A DNA stretch of 64,000 nucleotides from Melampsora larici-populina 98AG31 (taxonomy: Eukaryota > Basidiomycota > Pucciniomycetes > Pucciniales > Melampsoraceae): NCBI RefSeq assembly GCF_000204055.1, contig NW_006768836.1:388991-452990 (forward strand), given 5' to 3'. Under the pieces are notes generated by a model. The model was not told the DNA's origin and ran no database searches. It worked only from the letters and a program-made list of their open reading frames with translations. Shown here piece by piece: positions 34,372 through 46,050 of the stretch; positions within the stretch are counted from its first letter, which is position 1; every line of letters starts with the position of its first letter. Made by a program: the position numbers and the translations under genes.

Positions 34372-37300
34372 TTAATCCCTTAGCCTAGATTCTTCCATCT
34401 CCAATCTATCATAATTTTGATTTCTACTCTTTGAAATCCAATGGATCATCATCATCTTTTGATTTAAATTTCGATACTGACTCATCAAAATAAACAAAAT
34501 TACTAAAATCAAAACAAATCCCATCATTGAAAACTTGGATGAATGTGGTATCCATTTTGATTTCATTGGGTTTTCACTTTGATTTCTTTCCCATTCGTCT
34601 AAATCAATTAGTTTATCTTTTTCTGATCGATGGGTTTCGTGCCATGCTTCTTCTATTCTCATGGGATGTGCCTATGATGATGAAAAAGATTTGGATTTTT
34701 TTTGAATGGTTTGGAAGCTTTTTAGGGATTTCTAATCGAACACTTACTTCAGTGGTGAATACATATTCATCCAAACTCAATACATCATCTTCAACAAATA
34801 GTAAATAAAAGTATCTAAAAAAGATTATCAAAATATAAAAAAACTCTCCAAGTTAAACTTCATTCAAAAAGAAACAGATACTTACTTCATAGTCTCAGCC
34901 CACCAAAAACTTTCCATAAAATCACCATACTCTGGACTTTCTCTCAACGGTCCATCTTCCCATCCATCCCATCCATCAGGTTGTAAACCCAATGACCGAG
35001 TAAAGTTTCGTGTAGGCATCCGATTGACTTGATTGAAAGGTGCAAATAAACCGGTTTGATGGGAAACCAAACAACATCTTTCGATCGATTGCCACATCTT
35101 CCATCCCATCTCTTGCCACTTTGGATCTCCTGTGATTCGAAAAGCGTAGAAAACTGACTGATGTAGTCGGGTTTGAATCAGTGCAACTTTTTTTGTCAAA
35201 ATGGTATTCTAGTAACACTTACTTCAATCACTTCAGGTCGTAAGTAATATCTATGATAAATCAAAAAACAAAACCATCTTGAATGAGGTTTTCAAACTTC
35301 GAACTTTTTGAAACTACTTACCCTCCACTAGGGATATAACCAAATTCATCATAAAAATTTAATTCAATTCCATCTGGTGTACTTGATCTTCTGGTGTCTT
35401 TATCAATAAAGTCAAAGATTTCAGGACCCACACCTGAACTAAAATCAAAAGCAAAAAAGGATTCGAGTCAAACTTTTTCCGTAATGTAATGAATTCGAAT
35501 CGACATACAAAAATAAATAGAATATCAAGATCAAAGAAAATGTATTAAAGCTTACCGAGTAGAAAAATATGAGTCTGCGCAAGTTTCAGTCTAGTTTAGA
35601 TACGTGAACAAAAAGATGACATCAATATAAGATTCTGATAAGTCTTTTTATTAAAATAAAAAGTTAAAGATAATGTGACTTACTAATTTGAGTCCATAAT
35701 CTACAATAGTTTGATTCTTAAGCATCTTTCCACCCAACATGAAATTCCCACCTAAAGTGCAACCCACCCAAACCCAAACTCAATTCTCTTTCTCAAGCTT
35801 TTAATTGATTCATCTCGAAATTCAAACAGAACACTGACCAACAAAGCAATCAAGATGAGTCATTCCATATACGACTCTTCCATGAGCTTTACGAGAAGCA
35901 AGAAAGGTTCTCTCTTTAGTCTTGATACTTGATGAAGATGAAAAGAAAGGTAAGTTGTAGAAAGACGTGGATGGACGAGTTGTAGCTGCAGAAGTACGGA
36001 TCAAGTGCTTGAGAGTCGAATCGACTGCCAGTGCCCAATCTATTCCAAAAACAATCCATCGTTTAATATCAATTTAAATAGAAGTATGATTGGGAACTTA
36101 CGAGTTAGGTACGAGGAGTCTCGGTTTCCGGTAAGTAAGCTGTATTTGTTGAGGTACTGTTTTTAACAACACTAGGGTTTAGCATCCTTCAATCCGGGGA
36201 GCATCCGGTAAAGAAGTTGGTAAGACGATTTACCTCGTAAAATGAATCTGCTGCTGGTCCCCATGTGACTTTTTATAGGAAAGAGTGCCGAAAAGAAATA
36301 TGTTCGAATGAGTCATCTTTACCAAAGAGTTTATGATAAAGGATCAAAACCAATCACCCGAGTCTATTAAGAGTAAAAGCATATCAGATAAAGTATTTCA
36401 TGTGATCATAGTTATGATTCTTACCAGAAATTGGACGAGCATTCATTGGATCCAAATCAACCGAACTGAAAAACCCCCAAAAGAAAATGTATATCTCAAG
36501 ATCAAAACGAATGAAAAAAACAAAGATAAAGGAAAAAGAAAAGTTCAAAACGAAAGACTCGTACTGTAAACCAGGCCAGATTTGTTGATTGTTGATGATG
36601 GATTTCATGGAAGTTTCAACAAGATCAAGGTAAGTGGAATTAGTTGTATACTTTGAAAGTTTATAAAACTCTATAATTAATGATCCTGATTCTGCTAAAT
36701 TTGTCTACCCCCCCAAAAAAAATTCAATGAATAAAGATTCTAAAAATTCAGAAATTAGAAATTTTATGGAAAGGTATACGAACTATGTTTCCATTTGATT
36801 CTAGTAAAGGTTTTTGATTTGTGAAATTCATTTGAGCTATATAAATCAAGTTGGATTTACAATCAATCTTTAGTGATCAAAAACCAAACTGAGGTCCAGA
36901 CTTTTCCAAAGAAGACTTAAAGAATCACTAACGAAATGGTAAGATTGACATATTTTGCCATGCATACATTAATTGATCTGCAAGTTGAGTAGCTTTAGTG
37001 ACCAGAATTTGATCTGTCCTAGCCGAACCTTCGTAAGCAGATAATAAACCTCCGATATATCGAATCTGATTATATTCAAAAAGTTTGGTGTAAGTTTGAA
37101 TGTAAGGAATTATTTCTTGGTTCGGAGTTGAGATAATACTGAACTGTTGATTCGAAAACAGATACAGAGGATTTCGTTTTGGTGAAATCAATGGTATGAA
37201 GATGTCGAATAGCTTCTGAATATTCTTTCTAGAAAAGATTCATACTTGTTAAGATTTATAACTTTTAAAGATGGATCAAATTAAACGAGCTTTTTTGGAC

Positions 37301-37703
37301 TGACGTTTAATTGCATTACTTGAAGAGTAGAAAGTGAATCCACCAGAGTCGCGCCCCAACCATTTCTAGTATCACTTGGTTTGAGTGATAAAGCACCAAC
37401 TGTTTGATGAAAAAGGATTGAAGCTTCGATAAGTTACGTATTGTTGTTTTATTCTAGTTTGATTTACAGAGACAACTGACTTTCATCATGACCCCAAGCA
37501 TGTGCTCGATAAGTACTCCAACCTTTTTGAAATAAATTACGAATATGATTAGCTCGAAGTTGAGAATCAGGACCTAGATGAATATGATCAGCTTGGATTT
37601 TGATGGCATTGAATTGGGAAAGCGAATTGAAGATGATGAAGAATGTTATGAAGATGTGGTTTGAGATTGATCGAGTTGAGAGATGATGAAGTTGAGATCT
37701 CAT
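34372..37703 (-). CDS. GH47 alpha-1,2-mannosidase with C-terminal membrane segment
   Basis: Many short exons from ATG 37703 to the stop at 34372. An N-terminal hydrophobic stretch (HIFITFFIIFNSLSQF) works as a signal peptide or anchor. GH47 blocks follow in order: RNLFQKGWSTYRAHAWGHDE; NGWGATLVDSLSTL; RYIGGLLSAYEGSA; MTHLDCFVG; HQSVFYAFRITGDPKW; MESFWWAETMK; YFYLLF; and LSLDEYVFTTE spliced to AHP. The TTEAHP threonine is the calcium ligand of the family. The enzymes trim mannose from N-glycans in the ER or Golgi, or act in ER-associated degradation. After the catalytic domain comes a hydrophobic helix (MMGFVLILVILFILM) near the C-terminus. GH47 enzymes are usually soluble or type II membrane proteins, so this tail anchor is notable. 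Exact exon borders were not all resolved. Confidence 0.85.
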
Positions 37704-38892
37704 GGCTACGATTTTAGATTCTTGAGTGAGATGAGGTGAAGAGGTTCTTATACCAGTTCAACCATCCAGCAGGGTTTAGGGGTTGGTATTGGATCTACAC
37801 CTCAATTTGATGGATTGAGTGATTGACCCACTGAGATTGTACATTCACCAACAAAGTCTAAACTGTCTTTTTTGGGCGATCGATCGTGAATCGTGATGGC
37901 TGCAGGTAGGGTTGTAAAATTTACTAAACTCATTTTCAGCAACTCTTCTACAAAGCAAGTCTTGTTCAAGATCCATCATCAGACAGACATCCTCAAAAGC
38001 ATCAATTCTAGTGACGATGTCGAAAAGTGTAGAGACTCTTAACAAATCATAGGTTTTGATATGCTAGAAACAAGGAAACACAAAGATCAACAAGTTGCGA
38101 TCGAGATCGATCTTTGCAAGTTCAACTAGCTTATGTAGTCGAGGTGCGTTCCTATGGATGGTTGATCAAGAAAATTCTTAGCATGCTGAGAACAAAATCT
38201 GATAGTTTGATACATAGGCTGCGCCACTCAAGTTTGCGGAACTTCGATTCGATCGAAATATTGAAACATTGAAGCTTGGACATAAATGAACCAGAAAGCT
38301 GCTGATCAAGGAAGTTCAAGCCAGATTGCAGGCAAAATTATCCAAACTTTAGATTGTAAGTTTCCTCGCTTCAAAAAGTTACAACCACGAACCTGAAGCA
38401 CAGTGTTTTTTATTTCCCTTCTCAATCCACACGCGCAGGACTGAGAATAACAATTGTCACACTGCGCACGTTACAACAACATATCTCTATCATGTCTCAT
38501 CGAGGTTATAACGATGAGTAAACCAGTCAGCTCTTCACTCAAACTCCCATCTTGCGGCTTGTAAGGAGTATAATGGATGATCCGTTTCATTTTGGATGTA
38601 TTGAATCTGAATTCTTTACCTATCAATTCGTATTCACTCTTTGTTCTGGGATTCTTGGGGAAATTTCAAGTCTGGAAGATCTTAATTCGATTTTCTTAAA
38701 CATACACGCCAGCATAGATAACGCAACCTATACCACTTTCCTTTTTTTAATCAGATTCAAACTTATCAATTTGCCTTTAACCCTCTTCTTTGGAAAGGGA
38801 TTCAGCACTTCTCACAAACATCTCGGCGGCTCTCGGCCTAAATACGGGAATATCTCAACAACTGATACATATATAGATTCTGTATCTTCATC
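37704..38892. other. Intergenic region between divergent genes
   Basis: Separates the mannosidase (-) and lysophospholipase (+) start codons, so it should hold both promoters. A 66-codon minus-strand frame at 37845-38045 has no recognisable features and I do not call it a gene. Confidence 0.4.
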
Positions 38893-41800
38893 ATGAAGTA
38901 CTGGCAGCAAGTGATTCTTTATCTGTTGTACCATCTACATGGGATCTATTCTCAACCTCAACTCCCTGAAAAGGCCATAAGGAATTCTCCGAGTGGATCA
39001 TATGCACCTCAAAAAGTCATCTGTCCAGAAGGCCTCCACGTTCGACAGGCTTCAATCCAGGTTTCGTTGCTCTCCTTTCTTTCTTCATTCAATTCATTCG
39101 AGCTGATATAATCTTGTGTACATCTTTTCAGGGACCATTAGCTAGTCAAGAGCAAGAATATGTGACTAGTAGAGCTTCTAAATCAATTCCGATTTGGAAA
39201 GAATACCTTTCAAGAGTTCGACTTCATGATTTTTCTGTTGAAGATTTTCTAGAGAAGGCAGAAGCTGAAGGTGGGAAAGCAGGTGAAACGCTTCCTAATG
39301 TTGGTTTAGCTTTTAGTGGGGGTGGTGTGAGGGTTAGTGAAAAAAAATCTTACCATAGAAATGATGGATACGGTTCTTTGACTGAATTGATTTGATATCA
39401 CAAAAGGCTACTCTGGTTGGTGCATCAGTGCTGAATGCGCTTGACTCCAGGAATGAGGAGGCCTCGAATGCAAGAACAGGTATCAATTTGATCATCTCGA
39501 CATGAAATCATTTCCAGTCCAAAAGATAAATCTAAAACTTTCCCGTGATGATTTATAGGCGGCGTGCTTCAGCTGTCAAACTACGTTGCGGGTCTTTCAG
39601 GGTGGGTTCAATGTTTAATTGAAAGATGAAGACATATGGTATCGAAAAGAATAGCTGAATACAAATTCTTTTGATCTATCTCTTAATTGATACTACTCAG
39701 AGGCTCTTGGCTAGTAGGGTCTTGGGTCTGTCTCCTTGCGCATGATAAGAACCCGAACTCTTGAGAACGTCACGAGAATTGAACATATCTTTCTGATCGC
39801 AATGGTGTCTTCCTTTTCTAGGTAAGTCAGATACATTCCATCATCAATATCATATCTACATATCTCAGTAGCTTTGAAAAAAACAATATTGACGCATCCT
39901 TCCCCCCGTTCTACTGTAATAGGCTATCTCGGATTTTCCTACTTTGCCTGAACTCAACCGCACTGTATGGCGTTTAACAAATCACAATCAACCTATGGAC
40001 TTAGCCACGATTTTCCAGTATCCTCATTTCATAAAGGTCGCGAAAGAAAAAAAGAAGGCAGGTTTCCTAGCTAGCTTAGTAGAGTGAGTGAAACTCGAGT
40101 TTGCTAAGGACACGCGATAAACCGAGTGGATTAATGATCGACTTCTAATTTTGATATGAAAAGCGTTTGGAGTGCAATGATATCTGCACATTTCATGTAA
40201 GAAAGGCTAATCTCCAATTGAAACCATTGAAAACTGATTCCTGTTCTAATGATCAACCGTATTAGAAACGACGACGACGAGGGAAATGAAGTTCTGTTTT
40301 CATCAATCAGAAATGTTTCTCATTACAAGGACCACACTGCACCATTTCCCATAGTGACTGCGACTTCTAGGTACAAAGGAACAGGAGAAATTGTGATTGG
40401 AAGCCCTACATGTTAGTTTTGATGTTTTGATGTTTTTAGACAACCCAATTCCGGAATTTGTTTTACATCATGATATTGATTTGGTATTGTTATTGCTCTG
40501 TAGACGAATTCACACCCGAAGAGTTTGGTCTATGGCATCCATCTCGTAAGACTTTCAAGCGATTTATAATCTATGGCGAATTACTGTGTTATGATTGGCT
40601 CACCGTGTCTTTCTGTCGATTTGGATGGTTCAGTAAATGCGTTTATTCCATTGGATTATCTGGGCACGAGTATGCAAGGAGGTGTTCCTTCCCATGATGA
40701 CTATTGTGTCAAAGGTCAGAGATTCTCTTAGGGTATTGAGCTCTTGAAAAACCTTGCAAGACATATTGATGTGTGAGGTACTATCCGGACGTTCTGTAGG
40801 ATATGATAATGCTGGGTGAGATGTGTGATGCTTTCTATCTTTCCAGTCAATCTTACTAAACTCTGTGAATCTTCTGCATACCAAAATTCAAGTTTCGTAC
40901 TTGGAACCAGTAGTAATATCCTCAGTCAGTCAGCAAATTCACAGCCTTCTGGTACATTGTTCAGGCTGTTCTCAGGATTATGGAGATTATGTGTGTCAGG
41001 CATATATGATGAGGCACTGGTAAGTATTGAAAGAATCGAAGCGCTATCTGATCAGTAAATGTCTCCTAACGTACTTTGTTAAATCTTTTGTAGATCCCAA
41101 ATCCATTTGTCGGTAAGGGATCTTTTGGCCTTTTCGCTCATGATTTCTTAACTGATATGGATGATTTCTTCTCAACTATTAGGGCTGGGTGTGGGCTTTG
41201 GACCTGGAAGTGGCTATCCAGGTAGGTGTTCCGGAGATTTCGATCTGAAAAAGTACAATGTTCTTTGGGCTTATCTTTCTTCTGAAGATAGGGACTCGGA
41301 CAAACTTTGCTTAGCAGACGGAAGTTTTGCTGGTGAAGACATTCGTAAGTTCAATGATATGTCATTTTACAGATGTAATCAATTTTCGAAGTCTCATGAT
41401 CTCCTAATTTATCAATCAACAAGCATTGTGGCCTCTGGTGATACCTTCACGCAAAATGGATGTGGTCTTTGCTGTGGATGCTCGCTCAGATGGAAGACAA
41501 GCAGGGTCGCTGACCGGAACTGGATATTCGAATGGGACATCAATATACAATGCATATCTCAAGAGTCAACTACCGGAGTATTCAGCGTATCCGTTCCCAA
41601 AGTGAGTCACAGGCATAAATCTTGAAGCGTTATACTATCAAGTTTCTCAATACCATTAGTTGATCCTAACAACAAATATTTCACAGGGTTCCAGATCCTG
41701 CCTTAGAGGTCAGTCTTGAGCTAGTTCTCGCACGACATTTCATTGATCCTAACAACTGATGAAACTTTTTGACTCTCTTGGGTGTGGTTGATAGTTCACT

Positions 41801-42358
41801 GAGAAAGGACTTCATCAACGGCCGTCGTTCTTCGGGTGCAATGAGACTAGTCCGTTGATAATATACTTTCCAAATTACTATGCTGCATCGCCAACCGATG
41901 TCGCAACGGTCAAGGCGACTTATACAGTGAGAAGATCTCATAGCATCATTCTCTATGTATCCTCGTAAAAGATATCCATCCAAACTCTTCAAAGCCTGAC
42001 TCTATCGTGATTTGTAAACTCACTTCAAACCTAGGGTAAAGAGATTGATGGTTTTTTCGCCAACGGTTTCGGTTAGTACAAGACATATCCCTCTTTGTCA
42101 ATTCATAGAAAAGCATTAAATCAGTTGATGTTTAAACTTTTCAAAATAGCTATCACAACTCAAGCAACAGGAGCTTCTTTTGAAGATGGATTTTCTCCTG
42201 GACCTGAAATGCAAGGTGTTTTAGACAGAGTTGGACCGATTGACAAAACAGATTGGGCAGCTTGTTTAGCTTGTGCTTTGATTGATAGACAAAGAATTAG
42301 GAATGGACAACCTCGGACAGTACAATGTGAAACTTGCTTTTGGCAATTCTGTGCCTGA
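38893..42358 (+). CDS. Secreted lysophospholipase (phospholipase B)
   Basis: The start MKYWQQVILYLLYHLHGIYS is a clear signal peptide. Spliced blocks follow the fungal phospholipase B / cytosolic PLA2 catalytic domain: GSYAPQKVICP; LPNVGLAFSGGGVR spliced to ATLVGASVLNALDSR; LSNYVAGLSG spliced to GSWLVGSW (nucleophile motif GLSGGSW); ISDFPTLPELNRTVW; FTPEEFGLWHP; FVLGTSSNIL; VFAVDARSDG (the catalytic aspartate region); and PSFFGCN. The exon ending at the TGA 42356-42358 encodes CFWQFCA. The enzyme removes acyl chains from (lyso)phospholipids outside the cell or at the wall; in pathogens it can support nutrition or host membrane damage. Introns are short and numerous (at least ten). Some exons between 39600 and 40450 and near 40700-41160 were only partly resolved. 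There is no GPI signal, because the protein ends soon after a cysteine-rich tail. Confidence 0.88.
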
Positions 42359-43519
42359 TATTGAGGATCTGTACATACATACATACATAATCAACTTTTG
42401 ATAAAGGGCGTGTTATATTTTGCTTTTGATTTTCTCAGTCTCACTGGCTGTCAATCTTTCTATTAATTTGGGGTGATAATCAAGTATAGATGGTTTTATT
42501 CTTGCCAGTATGATGCACCCAGGTGTCAAAAAGCGGCTCAATTTTTTAAAATACGTTGTGATAACATAAAAACTCTTTATGAACCTCAGGCTCAAGGGAG
42601 TAGAAAATCATCCTTTTCTATGTTGCACGTATCAAGCCTATGGTTTACAATGTGGAGAATCTCCTCAAAATTTTGAATTTTTGAGAATGAGGTTTCCCAC
42701 CCAAGACCAAGAACTCTTACTATCTGTGGTTGCCCCACCAGCCATTTCACAAGCATAGACACCTTCAAGCATCCTACATGCATTATGTTAAACGACTCAA
42801 AATCAAGAAATTCTCTATCTTGCGAGGCTTCAAGAGAGCATTCGAAGTCTCACGGGAAATCTCACATCAATTTGGTTGCTCTAACTTACCGGCCGTCATA
42901 CCATTGAGCGCCAGGGGCGCCATGTCCGGGGCACAAGAGATCATCAAAAGATGATGAGGTATTCGAAATGATTTGATATATCCTTTCAACCCTGTACAAA
43001 TGATTTCACTTGATGAATAAGGTTAGACAGCTTAAGAAACAAAAGAAAATAATCCGATGAAATCCATCAGTAGTCCAAAGTTGCGACCTATGATTGTGAT
43101 CTTGGTATGGGTCCGTCAAAGGCAATCAAGTACCGTCACGGCAATTTGTACAAGCTGAAGGAATAAAAAGGCTCTCGTTAATGAAGTGAAGTTTCCAGAG
43201 TTTTGGGAATGGACTGACTTATCCACACAGGATTTTTTGGACTGCAGGTGTACTCGTATCTCGCGTGGTTGTAACAAGCTGAGCCAGTTGATCCGGATGT
43301 AAACGCAAACAAAATGCTGGAGTAAGCCATGAGAAGCAAGATCATTGAAAACTTGGCTACGCACAGTATACTTTGTTATCGGCATGCCACTCGTACTCTT
43401 CACACCGCTGTATACTGGGGCCCGAATTTCCAAGTCTGCAGTTATCCATTTGGGCCCATTTATGAACTGAGATTGGCGTCATTTGATCAATTTACACTAG
43501 TCAGCTTGCTTATGAGTCT
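42359..43519. other. Intergenic region, possible 3' exons of the small secreted protein
   Basis: No independent gene is recognised. On the minus strand, segments near 43320-43210 and 43150-43126 (ending CTNCRDGT) could be 3' exons of the small secreted protein at 43838, but I could not find a set of splice sites with consistent phase. Confidence 0.3.
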
Positions 43520-43838
43520 TCATATCTGAAAATGTGTTCCACGAGCAAAATACTTACCCCCATTAGAGCAACTATCGATTTCGCAGTTGCGTTGGCTGTC
43601 GTCCGATTTGTCACCCCAACAATCTTTGGAATAAAGCAGAAACCGATCAATCTCAAGTTCAATTGTGTGGGGAATCGTGTGCGAGTTGAACAGACAAAAA
43701 GCGTAACTCACCAGCGGGATCGCTTCCTCCCTGATATCCGCCTGTGCATGTGACTGTAAACGGCACCACAGAGGATACAAGCGCACAGAGACAAACGGCT
43801 GAGACTAGCGCGGCAAACTTAAAAGACTGATGAAACAT
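43520..43838 (-). CDS. Small secreted cysteine-containing protein, effector candidate
   Basis: ATG at 43838. Exon 1 (43838-43712) encodes a strong signal peptide (FAALVSAVCLCALVSSVV) then PFTVTCTGGYQGGSDPAG. An 88-nt GTGAGT intron leads to exon 2 from 43623, reading DCWGDKSDDSQRNCEIDSCS. If the GTAAGT at 43557 is not used the protein stops at 43520 (about 75 residues). If it is used, further cysteine-rich exons lie downstream. The mature part holds four cysteines in about 40 residues, no membrane segment, and no domain I recognise. In rust fungi such short, secreted, cysteine-rich proteins are commonly effector candidates; that role is inference. Confidence 0.6.
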
Positions 43839-43971
43839 CTTGGTGTGCAAAGTAATCAAAACAGCGACGGAGGTAATGGAGATGTCAATGACAACTGAGA
43901 ATTGTGAAGTAAGGTGTCTTTGGGAGTGAGGAAGCTGCTGAGAAGTGACTGATATGTGCCTTCTGTCTTGA

Positions 43972-43979
43972 TATTTATA
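43972..43979 (-). promoter_or_regulatory. TATA-box candidate for the small secreted protein
   Basis: TATAAATA on the minus strand, about 134 nt upstream of the ATG at 43838, leaving room for a leader of roughly 100 nt. Assigned from motif and spacing only. Confidence 0.35.
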
Positions 43980-45601
43980 TATGAGGCTGACCTCCGATGC
44001 GAGAAGGACGAGGTGTGTTCTTTGGCTGTCCGCTGTGCCCACTTCCTGGATAAAAGAAACTCCAAGAATCTTCTTGCAGTAAAGCCAACTGCCGGTGACT
44101 CGGATTGAAGGCTCTGGTGGTGGTTTCCTGATTCTCCTGTTTCCGCCATTCGACCATGGTTGTCCCCAATTCGGAGGAGAGGCTGAAACTGTTTTTCCGA
44201 CGCAGAAGCTCATCAAGGGCATTTTCGGGCACAAACACGACTCGGGTTCGTCGGTGGCTTCAAAGCCAATTCAGCATTCTTCCAACCAACTCAACCAACA
44301 TAATCGTGAGCTAGATGGGAGAGATGCGGTATCAGTCTTTCTCTGAGACTACCTGAGAGAAGCAGTGAGACATACAGGTATAGTTCAATCCCGGTCTGTG
44401 TGGCGCGTTTTTTTTCGCATGGCGCTTCCTTCTCTTTATAAGCCTTCCACTAACTACAGAACATCTAGACATCCATTGGTCAATTTCATTGGTCAAAAAT
44501 AATACATACAAAAGACGATCGAGTTGATAAAATGCAAAATGAGATGTCTTGAAAAGCAGAAGTTGGAAGCATTTTAGGTTGGTTGAAAAGAAGTGATATC
44601 GAGTCCTTTTCGTGAAGATTATACATACAAAGAGACAGTTTGAAAAGATGGCGACTGAGTCGTTTTTGAAGAAATCAAGACAACGCAACAGATAGAAACC
44701 TCTTACATCAAAGTATCTCGCTCCGATGACAATGCATTGTCTTTCTTGTATCGGTTTTGCTTGCTACTTTCATTCAAAGTAGCTTGTTCCAATAACATTT
44801 TGTTGTTTTGTAAGTTGCTTCATTATCAATACTTTGATATGTAAGTGGTTGTAGCGATAGAACCCCCTTGACAATGTTTCAGGGGGATTGGAGTGAGTCT
44901 GAAGGTATAGATATAAGGTGCACATGGATGACTCGACAAAGGTTCTTGATTCTTGATGAGGTTATCGAAGTGTTAACAGCTTCTTTGAAGTCTTAATGAT
45001 GAATTTGTTCAAGTCTTCATACATATGTACCAGTTGCCACCAGCCTGTACAGACAGTGTACAAAAAGCCACCATCCGGTTTACTTTTTTGTTTGTCTCAG
45101 GATAGTCTCAGAGCGAGTTAGTCTCAGAAAAAGACTGATACGGTTACGCTCCCAGCTAGATATGTATTGGGGAATACGAAACTACGCAGATAGGGGCCCA
45201 TAGCGCGGTCAGTTCTGACGTCCTTTCTCAGTCTGTCCAGCTGAGAGCAACATGAATCAAAGGAATCTGCTGCCTACAAGAGCATCACCACCGGACCGAC
45301 CAAATCGCAAAACTTACCTCTTCCCGTATTTAGCCACCCTGACGTGATTGATGTTACATACGTGACACTTCGAGGGTTTGATTAACCAGAAAAGTGATCA
45401 GGGTTTGCTTACAGGCTGCAACGCAGCAACGACAGCGCTCACTCTTGCTCGCGCCGCGCTCGTATGTGCTCGCCAGTTCCCCTGGGTTTGGTTTACTCTC
45501 GCTCTGAAAATCGTTCAGAAACGTCTCAAATGAAATGAAAATGAGACGGTTCTGGAAAAGGTTGGTTTCAGTTCCGGTCCGGTCACTTTTGCCCCCTGGT
45601 G
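43980..45601. other. Intergenic region
   Basis: No gene supported. It includes a perfect 8-bp hairpin near 44757-44790 (GCTACTTT...AAAGTAGC). GC content rises after about 45400, towards the left end of the first transposon unit. Confidence 0.4.
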
Positions 45602-45615
45602 TACACCACCGGAGG
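45602..45615 (+). repeat. Terminal inverted repeat, left end of unit 1
   Basis: TACACCACCGGAGG, a perfect inverted match to 53382-53395, with weaker similarity extending inward. Confidence 0.65.
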
Positions 45616-46050
45616 CTCCTGTGCCCCAATTTGGTCCCCTGCGGCCGAGATCGGGTCGGGCCCAGAAGCCGCCAGCAGACTGAGATCTGTGGCCCCACAG
45701 CCACATGTCAGACGTCAACCTCGTGATCACTGCAAGTAGCACTGCAGGCCTACGTGATCCTCCCTAATGTGGCCGCTCAGCCGCCGCATGAAGTATGACC
45801 ACACCCTTGCTCCGCTGCACAAAGGTTGCCGTTAACAGTGCTCACACCTATTGCCCACCTCCGTTCTGCCCTTTGCACACACCTTTTACACTCACCAATC
45901 ACACTCACCACACGCCAATTGCACCACTCCCAGATATGGTGAACTTAGCGCAACAACTCCCATGTCCCGATCGTTGTCAGTTTCATCCACCCCTCCACTT
46001 GAATATTCACACCAGAGTCCAGTTCACTTAGATTGTCATCTTTCTTGCAG

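Noticed and set aside
37845..38045. 66-codon minus-strand frame
   Set aside because: Lies between two divergent promoters and has no domain. Likely chance.
44370..44400. tRNA-like TTCAATCCC word
   Set aside because: No matching acceptor stem, D-arm or anticodon arm around it.
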